Part shown: in pieces, positions 6,134-11,106 of the stretch
Position numbering within the stretch: the first letter of the stretch is position 1
How the letters are laid out: each line of letters begins with the position of its first letter
Source of the DNA: CAWBRT01 sp050015355
GTDB taxonomy: Bacteria > Acidobacteriota > Terriglobia > Terriglobales > Acidobacteriaceae
Length of the DNA: 11,106 nt
Reading direction: 5' to 3'
Assembly: GCA_050015355.1 (NCBI GenBank)
Contig: JBEKBO010000137.1
Coordinates: 1-11,106 of the forward strand
Position numbers and translations under genes: made by a program
The notes under the pieces: model-generated
Seen by the model: the letters and a program-made list of their open reading frames with translations, nothing else
Databases searched by the model: none
Told to the model about the DNA's origin: nothing

Positions 6134-8254
6134 ATGAGTAAGCCGGTCAAATATCTCGAGAAGGCTTTTACCCTCGGAGCCAAAGCGGCGTGGTCCGTTT
6201 TTGAGAAGCTGAACAGCATTCATCCCCGCGAATCCTTCACCCCCAGGTGGAGCGACAAGCCTCTTCTCAAGTCGTACCAGAAGTCCAAGCCGCCGCTGGG
6301 ATGGCCGCGCACTACCGACTCGCTTTGCCCCAAGTGCGTCCCGGAGATTCGCCGGCAGATCCTCGATGGAAAACTTCCTTACGAAATCCTGCTCAACGAG
6401 AAGGTCGGCGAGATCAAGGCGCAGGTCATCGAGCGCGATGGCAGAATCCTGATGGTGAAGGACTGCCCCCGGCACGGCCATTTTGAGGACGTGATGGCGA
6501 TCGACCCCGAGTTCTTCCGCCATCTGGAACAAACATTTCCGGGGCGCGACATCCGCGCGCACAACGATGAGCGCCTGCACCGGCACGGCAGCTCCACGGT
6601 GAAGTATGGACGCGGTTCGGTGCTCACCGTTGACCTGACGAACCGCTGCAACATGATGTGCGATCCGTGCTTCATGGATGCAAACCAAGTGGGCTTTGTC
6701 CACGAACTGAGCTGGGAGGAGATCCAAAAGCTGCTCGACGACGCCATTTCGATCAAGCCCCGGCGCCAGATGAGCGTGCAATTTTCCGGTGGTGAACCGA
6801 CCTTGTCGCCACATTTTCTCGCTGCCGTCGCCTACGCGCGCAAGGTTGGTTACAACTCCGTGCAGGCGGCGACCAACGGAATCGAATTTGCCAAGAGCCC
6901 TGAATTCTGCCGCCGGGCGGCGGAGGCCGGGCTGCGCTACGCTTACCTGCAATTCGACGGCATCGGCAATGCCGCCAACTCGCACCGCAAGGTTGGCAAC
7001 CTCTTCGACGTAAAGCTGCGCGCCATTGAGAACCTGTACAACGCCGGGGTGGACATCGTGCCGGTGACGACCATCGTCAACGGCATCAACAACGAGCAGG
7101 TTGGACGCATCATTCAGTTCGCGCTGGATAATCCCAAAAAAATCTCGTTCCTTTCGTTCCAGCCCGTTTCCTTCACCGGCCGCGACGAAGAGATCACCGA
7201 TGAGCGGCGCCAGGCGCAGCGTTACACGCTTTCGCACCTCGCCCACGACATCAAGAGCCAGGTTGGCCTCGGCGAGCCGGCGCGCGACTGGTTCCCCATC
7301 TCATTCATGTCCACCTTCAGCGACTGGGCCGACCTTGTGCACGGGCCTTCGGCTGACTGGGGTTCGCTTTGTTGCGGCTGCCATCCCAACTGCGGTGTAG
7401 GCATGGCCCTGATGATCGACAAGCAAACCGGCGAGACTGCTCCGGTGACCGCGTTCCTCAACGGAGACCGCATTGCCACCGATATCCAGAAGGTGAACGA
7501 CGCCGCCCGCGGCCGCTTCCTTTCGGTGCTTGGAATGGCGCTGGCGCTGGCGCGGAACTATGATCCCTTCAAGGCGCCCACCCACTTCCGCTTCTTGGAC
7601 CTGCTGAAAAAGTTCGACAAAACCTTCGGAGCCACGCCCGGCGCGGCTGAACGCTATGGACGCTCCGATCCGGGCCGGACGGGAACCGACATCCAGAAGC
7701 GCCGTGCCGATCGCTGGAACTTCCTGTTCATCGCGGGCATGTGGTTCCAGGACCTTTTCAACTACGATTTCCGCCGCACCGAACAGTGCATCATCCCTTA
7801 TGCCACGCAGCAGGGCGAGATCAGTTTCTGCGCCTACAACACCGGCGTGGGCTGGCGCAACATCATCGAAAAAATGCACATGACGGCCACCCTCACCAAG
7901 TGGTACGAGGAGCACGGCCGGCACGAAATTTTTGCCGGCGGCAAGCAAGTCGCGCTCGCCTCGGTCGAGCACTCGCTCAAGCTGAACCCCGAGCACGTTC
8001 ACGCCGCCGCCAACGATACGCTCGACAAACTCGGAATCGCCAAGACGGCGCGCGACGAGAAGTTCCGCGCCCGCGAAGCCCGACTCAAGCAGCAGGCCGA
8101 GCACGACCGCATGATGACGCTTTATCGCCAGCATGTGCTCGGCGAAAAGCCCGCCGCCGGCGACGGCTTTGTTCCGCTCAACTCAGTCGCGCCGGCTTCG
8201 TCTAAACCCGGCGAGCAAAAGCCGCACGTCCACGAAGAAGTGCTCGGCGACTAG
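6134..8254 (+). CDS. Tes/Mss-like radical SAM protein, divergent long paralog
   Basis: A 706-residue iron-sulfur enzyme related to archaeal tetraether synthase Tes, which couples lipid tails by radical chemistry. An N-terminal extension (1-55) with a possibly amphipathic helix precedes a CPKC motif (65-68) and DCPRHGHF (C111), resembling the rubredoxin-like site of Tes. The radical SAM core has CNMMCDPC (C172, C176, C179), FSGGEP (217-222), AATNG (245-249) and YLQFDG (271-276), followed by FQPVSFTGR (342-350). The CxxxCxxC group just before the core in the neighbour (9006-10709) is absent, but CCGCHPNC (413-420) is new; C552 and C566 (FCAYN) match the neighbour's C497 and C512. About 110 extra residues at the C-terminus (from about 596) look helical and charged. 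ATG 6134 has AGGGAG 9 nt before it; GTG 6116 overlaps that signal. The exact reaction is unknown; a role in membrane-spanning lipid synthesis is inferred. Confidence 0.88.
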   Translation: MSKPVKYLEKAFTLGAKAAWSVFEKLNSIHPRESFTPRWSDKPLLKSYQKSKPPLGWPRTTDSLCPKCVPEIRRQILDGKLPYEILLNEKVGEIKAQVIERDGRILMVKDCPRHGHFEDVMAIDPEFFRHLEQTFPGRDIRAHNDERLHRHGSSTVKYGRGSVLTVDLTNRCNMMCDPCFMDANQVGFVHELSWEEIQKLLDDAISIKPRRQMSVQFSGGEPTLSPHFLAAVAYARKVGYNSVQAATNGIEFAKSPEFCRRAAEAGLRYAYLQFDGIGNAANSHRKVGNLFDVKLRAIENLYNAGVDIVPVTTIVNGINNEQVGRIIQFALDNPKKISFLSFQPVSFTGRDEEITDERRQAQRYTLSHLAHDIKSQVGLGEPARDWFPISFMSTFSDWADLVHGPSADWGSLCCGCHPNCGVGMALMIDKQTGETAPVTAFLNGDRIATDIQKVNDAARGRFLSVLGMALALARNYDPFKAPTHFRFLDLLKKFDKTFGATPGAAERYGRSDPGRTGTDIQKRRADRWNFLFIAGMWFQDLFNYDFRRTEQCIIPYATQQGEISFCAYNTGVGWRNIIEKMHMTATLTKWYEEHGRHEIFAGGKQVALASVEHSLKLNPEHVHAAANDTLDKLGIAKTARDEKFRAREARLKQQAEHDRMMTLYRQHVLGEKPAAGDGFVPLNSVAPASSKPGEQKPHVHEEVLGD

Positions 8255-8292
8255 GGCAGCTCCTTGATCGTGAGTGTTCTTTTGTCTTGGTG

Positions 8293-8366
8293 CCCCACGT
8301 TCGCCCGCGTCGGGGGCCCCGGCGAGGCTCGGCTCGCTGGGGTGATCGGGCTAACGTGGGGTAGTT
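8293..8366. repeat. CCCCACGTT/AACGTGGGG hairpin with a module inserted in its loop
   Basis: The perfect 9-bp arms lie at 8293-8301 and 8353-8361, followed by GTAGTT. The loop begins CGCCCGC and ends GGGCT, as in the copy at 2585-2617. In place of that copy's TTTT it carries about 38 bp of the GGGGGCCCCGGCGAG...CTCGCTGGGGTGATC module. Confidence 0.75.
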
Positions 8367-8382
8367 CGACTGCTGCCCAAAG

Positions 8383-8412
8383 CCCACATCTGCTGACTGC
8401 GGCAGATGTGGG
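8383..8412. repeat. CCCACATCTGC palindrome, copy B
   Basis: Identical over 30 bp to copy A at 2501-2530, including the asymmetric loop, and likewise followed by GCACCGTCCTA. Identity over an asymmetric loop indicates recent copying rather than chance. Confidence 0.85.
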
Positions 8413-8423
8413 GCACCGTCCTA

Positions 8424-8457
8424 CCGGGGTCCCGGCGAGCACCGCTCGCTGGGGTGG
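8424..8457. repeat. GCGAGC/GCTCGC mini-hairpin module
   Basis: CCGGGGTCCCGGCGAGC, then ACC, then GCTCGCTGGGGTGG. The perfect 6-bp core stem is at 8435-8440/8444-8449, extended by CC/GG pairing. It directly follows palindrome copy B through GCACCGTCCTA. Confidence 0.7.
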
Positions 8458-8466
8458 AGCAGCAAA

Positions 8467-8530
8467 GAACAGACTCTGTGCTGTCATGCTGAGCGGAGCG
8501 AAGCATCCCAGGACACCGTCCCACTCCGCG
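8467..8530. repeat. CATCCTGAGC-type dispersed repeat, copy 1
   Basis: The unit begins GAACAGACTCTGTGCTGTCA and continues TGCTGAGCGGAGCGAAGCAT, then CCCAGG...CCGTCC...CTCCGCG. It matches 10884-10948 along its length with scattered differences. The core GTCATCCTGAGCGAAGCGAAGGATC is a dispersed motif I recognise from several bacterial phyla; its function is unknown. Confidence 0.7.
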
Positions 8531-8564
8531 CCGTTCTGGGTCTTATGATTAAACCTTCTTGAGT

Positions 8565-8638
8565 GTCATCCTGAGCGAAGCCGGGGTCCCCGGCGACGGC
8601 CGCTTTTGCCGTTGCTGGGGTGGAGGAGCGAAGGATCT
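8565..8638. repeat. CATCCTGAGC repeat interrupted by the mini-hairpin module
   Basis: GTCATCCTGAGCGAAG (8565-8580) and GAGCGAAGGATCT (8626-8638) are the two halves of the repeat. They are separated by about 45 bp (8581-8625) containing CCGGGGTCCCCGGCGACGGC...GCCGTTGCTGGGG. GAGCGAAG occurs on both sides of the insert (8573-8580 and 8626-8633), which looks like an 8-bp target duplication. The natural GCGAAGCGAAG within the repeat could also explain part of it. Confidence 0.65.
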
Positions 8639-8680
8639 GCTGTTTCTCACCTCAAAACAAAAGCGGCCTGGTGCCCAAGT

Positions 8681-8751
8681 CCCACATCTGCTAACCACGG
8701 CAGATGTGGGGCACCGTCCTATTGGGGTGATCGGGCTAACGTGGGGTAGTT
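8681..8751. repeat. Composite: palindrome copy C joined to the right half of a CCCCACGTT hairpin
   Basis: CCCACATCTGC (8681-8691) and GCAGATGTGGG (8700-8710) enclose TAACCACG, a loop different from copies A and B. GCACCGTCCTATT follows, then GGGGTGATCGGGCTAACGTG and GGGTAGTT, which match 8339-8366 but lack the left arm. It appears to have formed by recombination or deletion between neighbouring repeats. Confidence 0.7.
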
Positions 8752-8848
8752 CCGATTGCACTGCCAGGTTCCGGGTTTAACACTCCGCCGTTTGACCGCC
8801 CGATACCGCCATTCGCGGGCGCTCCCTTCCGCTCGCTGTAAGTATGCA

Positions 8849-8870
8849 TCACTGTCACAGGTGAGTGTGA
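8849..8870. promoter_or_regulatory. 22-bp imperfect dyad upstream of the second radical SAM gene
   Basis: TCACTGTCAC and GTGAGTGTGA are inverted repeats matching at 8 of 10 positions, separated by AG, and lie about 135-155 bp before the GTG start. They may bind a dimeric regulator. The GTGA/TCAC half-sites recall the dyad at 5996-6011, but in the opposite arrangement. Confidence 0.3.
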
Positions 8871-9005
8871 GCACAGCCCTAAGTCACTCGAAAGATTGAC
8901 AATAGAGTCAGGTTTCGAGCAGGGTGGCAGTCTATCTTCCGTCAGCGGCGGTAGCCGCCGGCCACACTACCTTTGCTCCGACCGTGAATTTTAAGGAGAG
9001 CGCAC

Positions 9006-10709
9006 GTGAGCACCACCTTGGTTCCCCCCGTGACAAAGCGGCCCAATTTCAAAATCCTTCAGCCTGAGACGACGTTCACTGGTGCGCCCATTCTCAAGCC
9101 GCTGAAGGGGCTGCCCAAGACCACGCAATCGCTGTGTCCCGAGTGCAGGATCGTCATCGATGCCCGCATTTTCGAAGAGGACGGCAAGGTCATCATGCAA
9201 AAGGCCTGCCCCGAGCACGGTGAGTTCCGCGACTGTGTCTACTCTGACGTCAATCTCTACCTCAAGATGGAGGAGTGGGAGTTCGGCGACAACCGCGGCC
9301 TCTCGAATCCCGCCAGCAACAAGGGCGCCGAGACTGTCTGCCCGGATGACTGTGGCATGTGCTCGCTGCACACCTCCCACACCGCGCTCGCCAACGTCGA
9401 CCTGACCAACCGCTGCAACCTGACGTGCCCTGTCTGCTTCGCCAACGCGAACGCCGCCGGGTATCTCTACGAGCCCGATCTCATCCAGGTGCACACCATG
9501 CTGAAGGCGTTGCGCGACGAGCGCCCGGTCGATACCCGTGTGGTGCAGTTCTCCGGCGGCGAGCCCACCATCCATCCCAACTTTATTGAGATTCTCGCCA
9601 TGGCCCGCGATATGGGCTTCACCCACATCCAGGCGGCCACCAACGGTCTGCTGCTCAACGACCATGAGTTCGCCCGGCGCTCGAAGGAAGCCGGGCTGTC
9701 GACCATCTATTTGCAGTTTGACGGCGTTACCGATGACGTCTATCTCAAGACCCGGGGCGAGCCGCTGTTCGAGAAGAAGATGCAGACCATCGAGAGCTGC
9801 CGTCAGGCCGGCATCAAGATCGTCTTCGTCCCCACCATCGTCAAAGGGATCAACGACGATCAGCTCGGCGACATCCTGCGCGTGGCCATCAACAATGTCG
9901 ACACCGTCAGCGGCATCAGCTTCCAGCCGGTAGCCTTCACCGGACGCATTTCGCGCCGCGAACTCGAGGCCAAGCGCTTCACCCTCACCGACCTCGCCTT
10001 CGGCCTCTCCGAGCAGAGCGGCATGTTCGACAAGTACGACGACTGGTTCCCGCTCTCCAGCATCACTCCGTTCTCCAAACTCATGGCCGCCATCCGCGGC
10101 AACGGCGTGCCGACCATCTCGTCGCACGCGCACTGCTCCATCGGCAACTACATGTTTGTCGACGAACGCAGCCGCAAGGCCGTGCCGGTAACCCAGTTCG
10201 TCGATATTCCTTCCATGTTGCAGGATATCGATGAGCTCTCGCGCAAAATGGGCAAGAGCCTCACCAAGTACTACCACGGCATCAAGGCCTGGACCCAGCT
10301 TCAGAAGCACTTCAAGTCCGAGCTTGCGCCTCCCGGGTTGACCTTCCAGAAGTTCCTCGACACCATCCAGGGCATGACCAACAAGAAGCTCGGCCGCGAC
10401 GGCATGGACGGAACCTTCACCTACCGCACGCTGCTGGTGGCCGGCATGCACTTCATGGACAACTACAATTACGACATCGAGCGCGTCAAGCGCTGCGTCA
10501 TTCACTACGCCGCGCCCGATGGCAAGCTCTATCCCTTCTGCACCTACAACTCCGGACCCACCTACCGCGAGAAGATTGAAAAACAGTTCTCCATCCCGTT
10601 TGAAAAGCAGTTGGAACGCTTCACCTTCGCCAAGTCCAAGTCGAATGGCAACGGCAACGGAAATGGCAACGGCAATGGGAATGGAAACGGGAATGGCCAC
10701 GGAAAGTAG
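9006..10709 (+). CDS. Tes/Mss-like tetraether (membrane-spanning lipid) synthase, radical SAM
   Basis: A 567-residue enzyme closely resembling archaeal Tes (MJ0619 type), which joins the ends of two lipid chains to make membrane-spanning lipids; bacterial relatives (Mss) are linked to diabolic and iso-diabolic acids. Seen in order: LCPEC (C44, C47) and ACPEHGEF (C68), with C77, a likely rubredoxin-like iron site; VCPDDCGMC (C112, C116, C119), a likely auxiliary cluster; the radical SAM CNLTCPVC (C137, C141, C144); FSGGEP (182-187), AATNG (210-214) and YLQFDG (235-240); FQPVAFTGR; then C377 (AHCSIGN), C497 and C512 (PFCTYNSG), probable further ligands. No signal peptide or clear membrane helix. 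The C-terminus ends in nine Asn-Gly repeats. The GTG start is supported by AAGGAG at 8993-8998, 7 nt upstream. It is likely a separate transcript, ending at the terminator at 10813. Family membership is near certain; substrate and product are inferred. Confidence 0.93.
   Translation: MSTTLVPPVTKRPNFKILQPETTFTGAPILKPLKGLPKTTQSLCPECRIVIDARIFEEDGKVIMQKACPEHGEFRDCVYSDVNLYLKMEEWEFGDNRGLSNPASNKGAETVCPDDCGMCSLHTSHTALANVDLTNRCNLTCPVCFANANAAGYLYEPDLIQVHTMLKALRDERPVDTRVVQFSGGEPTIHPNFIEILAMARDMGFTHIQAATNGLLLNDHEFARRSKEAGLSTIYLQFDGVTDDVYLKTRGEPLFEKKMQTIESCRQAGIKIVFVPTIVKGINDDQLGDILRVAINNVDTVSGISFQPVAFTGRISRRELEAKRFTLTDLAFGLSEQSGMFDKYDDWFPLSSITPFSKLMAAIRGNGVPTISSHAHCSIGNYMFVDERSRKAVPVTQFVDIPSMLQDIDELSRKMGKSLTKYYHGIKAWTQLQKHFKSELAPPGLTFQKFLDTIQGMTNKKLGRDGMDGTFTYRTLLVAGMHFMDNYNYDIERVKRCVIHYAAPDGKLYPFCTYNSGPTYREKIEKQFSIPFEKQLERFTFAKSKSNGNGNGNGNGNGNGNGNGHGK
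10644..10697 (+). repeat. Nine-copy hexamer repeat encoding (Asn-Gly)9
   Basis: Nine AAY-GGN units encode residues 547-564 of the radical SAM protein, just before HGK and the stop. Third positions vary (AAC/AAT, GGC/GGA/GGG), so the tract is partly degenerate. Length changes by slippage would keep the frame. It probably forms a flexible, non-catalytic tail. Confidence 0.9.
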
Positions 10710-10716
10710 CTGGTGC

Positions 10717-10746
10717 CCCACATCTGCCGCAGTCAGCAGATGTGGG
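10717..10746. repeat. CCCACATCTGC palindrome, inverted copy D
   Basis: The perfect 11-bp arms lie at 10717-10727 and 10736-10746 with loop CGCAGTCA, followed by ATTTTGG. It is the exact reverse complement of copies A and B, and starts 8 bp after the radical SAM stop codon. As RNA it would be a stable hairpin close to the end of the message. Confidence 0.85.
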
Positions 10747-10812
10747 ATTTTGGCTTCGAGTAACTGATGCGGGTCAGGTAGCCCACGTCGCCCGCTGTAA
10801 CGGAAAAGCAAT

Positions 10813-10843
10813 GGCCCGGTCGGCAGACCGGGCCTTATGTTTT
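10813..10843 (+). terminator. Rho-independent terminator
   Basis: A perfect 9-bp GC-rich stem, GGCCCGGTC (10813-10821) and GACCGGGCC (10826-10834), with the tetraloop GGCA, is followed by TTATGTTTT (10835-10843). It lies about 100 bp after the radical SAM gene. On the other strand the tail ATTGCTTTT is also T-rich, so it may also serve the GIY-YIG gene that converges from the right. Confidence 0.85.
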
Positions 10844-10883
10844 AAGCGCTGTCATTGCAAGCGCTGCTATGCTGAGTGCTAAT

Positions 10884-10948
10884 GAACAGATTCTGTGCTG
10901 TCATCCTGAGCAAAGCGAAGGATCCCAGGGGACTGTCCTAATCCGCGC
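10884..10948. repeat. CATCCTGAGC-type dispersed repeat, copy 3
   Basis: The unit begins GAACAGATTCTGTGCTGTCA and continues TCCTGAGCAAAGCGAAGGAT, then CCCAGGGGACTGTCCTAATCCGCG. It is a full-length partner of 8467-8530. It lies 3' of the GIY-YIG gene, between that gene and the terminator. Confidence 0.7.
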
Positions 10949-10952
10949 TGCG

Positions 10953-11105
10953 TCAGGCTTTCCCATCCGAACCCTCGTTCGGCCCGAGCACCTGTCCCCA
11001 GCTCTCAGCCAGGTCCGCCCAGCGTGGATTCATTTCTTCAATCAGCGCGATCTTCTTGGCGCGCGTCCACCCTTTCAGTTGTTTCTCACGGCGTATTGCA
11101 TGTTG
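10953..11105 (-). CDS. GIY-YIG superfamily nuclease, C-terminal fragment (runs off the right edge)
   Basis: On the - strand an open frame enters from the right edge and ends at TGA (10955-10953), giving 50 residues: AIRREKQLKGWTRAKKIALI, then EEMNPRWADLAESWGQVLG, then a short polar tail. AIxREKQLKGWxRxKKxxLIExxNPxWxDL is the characteristic C-terminal half of small single-domain GIY-YIG proteins (YhbQ/UPF0213-like, usually about 90-110 residues). The GIY-YIG motif itself lies beyond the window, so catalytic integrity is unknown. Proteins of this type are often found in repeat-rich or mobile contexts, but their biological role is poorly defined. Confidence 0.85.
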   Translation of the reverse strand, partial: QHAIRREKQLKGWTRAKKIALIEEMNPRWADLAESWGQVLGPNEGSDGKA

Positions 11106-11106
11106 C

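Larger units (their letters stand above)
8255..9005. other. Gene-free, repeat-rich spacer between the radical SAM paralogs
   Basis: No credible gene is seen in these 751 bp: the open frames present are short and made of repeats. About 8290-8751 is a mosaic of at least five repeat units, listed separately. 8760-9005 is mostly unique sequence and should hold the promoter of the next gene. TTGACA at 8896-8901 is a perfect -35 hexamer, but no matching -10 lies 16-18 nt downstream. Confidence 0.7.

Noticed and set aside
5990..7246. 418-residue - strand open frame over the first radical SAM gene
   Set aside because: Shadow of the radical SAM frame, without recognisable motifs.
7301..8134. 277-residue - strand open frame
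   Set aside because: Shadow of the same radical SAM gene; composition is typical of antisense reading.
8264..8780. Several short open frames (70-94 residues) in the spacer
   Set aside because: All are built from dispersed repeats, lack Shine-Dalgarno signals and look like no protein family.
8896..8901. TTGACA as promoter of the second radical SAM gene
   Set aside because: It is a perfect -35 hexamer, but no acceptable -10 sequence lies at 15-19 nt, so it is mentioned but not called a promoter.
8991..10811. 606-residue - strand open frame opposite the second radical SAM gene
   Set aside because: Its translation is low-complexity (His-, Val- and Gly-rich), as expected from the complement of a GC-rich gene. 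Its N-terminal part would be encoded by the palindromic repeat at 10717-10746.

Overview
The window looks like chromosomal DNA of a soil-type acidobacterium (Acidobacteriota, probably Terriglobia). The basis is moderately high GC, a small exported protein of a type I associate with this phylum, a dense load of short palindromic repeats, and two radical SAM proteins of the tetraether / membrane-spanning lipid synthase family (archaeal Tes, bacterial Mss). Acidobacteria are known for membrane-spanning iso-diabolic acid and branched GDGT lipids. The assignment comes from reading the sequence, not from a search.

Layout. Positions 1-121 hold the C-terminal end of an IS630-type transposase that runs off the left edge. 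A gene-free stretch follows (122-633), filled by two tandem hairpin modules and a 104-bp MITE-like element. Then come aspS (634-2490, +), a repeat cluster, and an orphan CopG-type ribbon-helix-helix antitoxin (2702-2998, +) behind two tandem palindromic operators. Next are a HIT/HINT hydrolase (3018-3359, -), an RlpA-like lipoprotein with a SPOR domain (3599-4375, -), an exported protein of unknown function (4650-5441, +), and a small cytosolic protein of unknown function (5425-5862, -) that overlaps its convergent neighbour by 17 bp.

The right half is dominated by two paralogous radical SAM genes on the + strand, at 6134-8254 (706 aa) and 9006-10709 (567 aa). About 750 bp of repeat-filled, gene-free DNA separates them. 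The second keeps every cysteine group I associate with archaeal Tes (CPxC plus ACPEHG, CPDDCGMC, CNLTCPVC). The first is longer, lacks the middle group, and has a new CCGCHPNC cluster further on. A rho-independent terminator follows the second gene, and the window ends in the C-terminus of a GIY-YIG nuclease on the - strand.

How they work together: the two radical SAM genes are the only pair likely to share a pathway, namely radical C-C coupling of lipid tails to make membrane-spanning lipids. The other genes look like unrelated single transcription units. The non-coding space is mostly three dispersed repeat families that are nested in one another. One is CCCCA-armed hairpins whose inner stems vary but stay complementary, one is a GCGAGC/GCTCGC mini-hairpin, and one is a CATCCTGAGC repeat.
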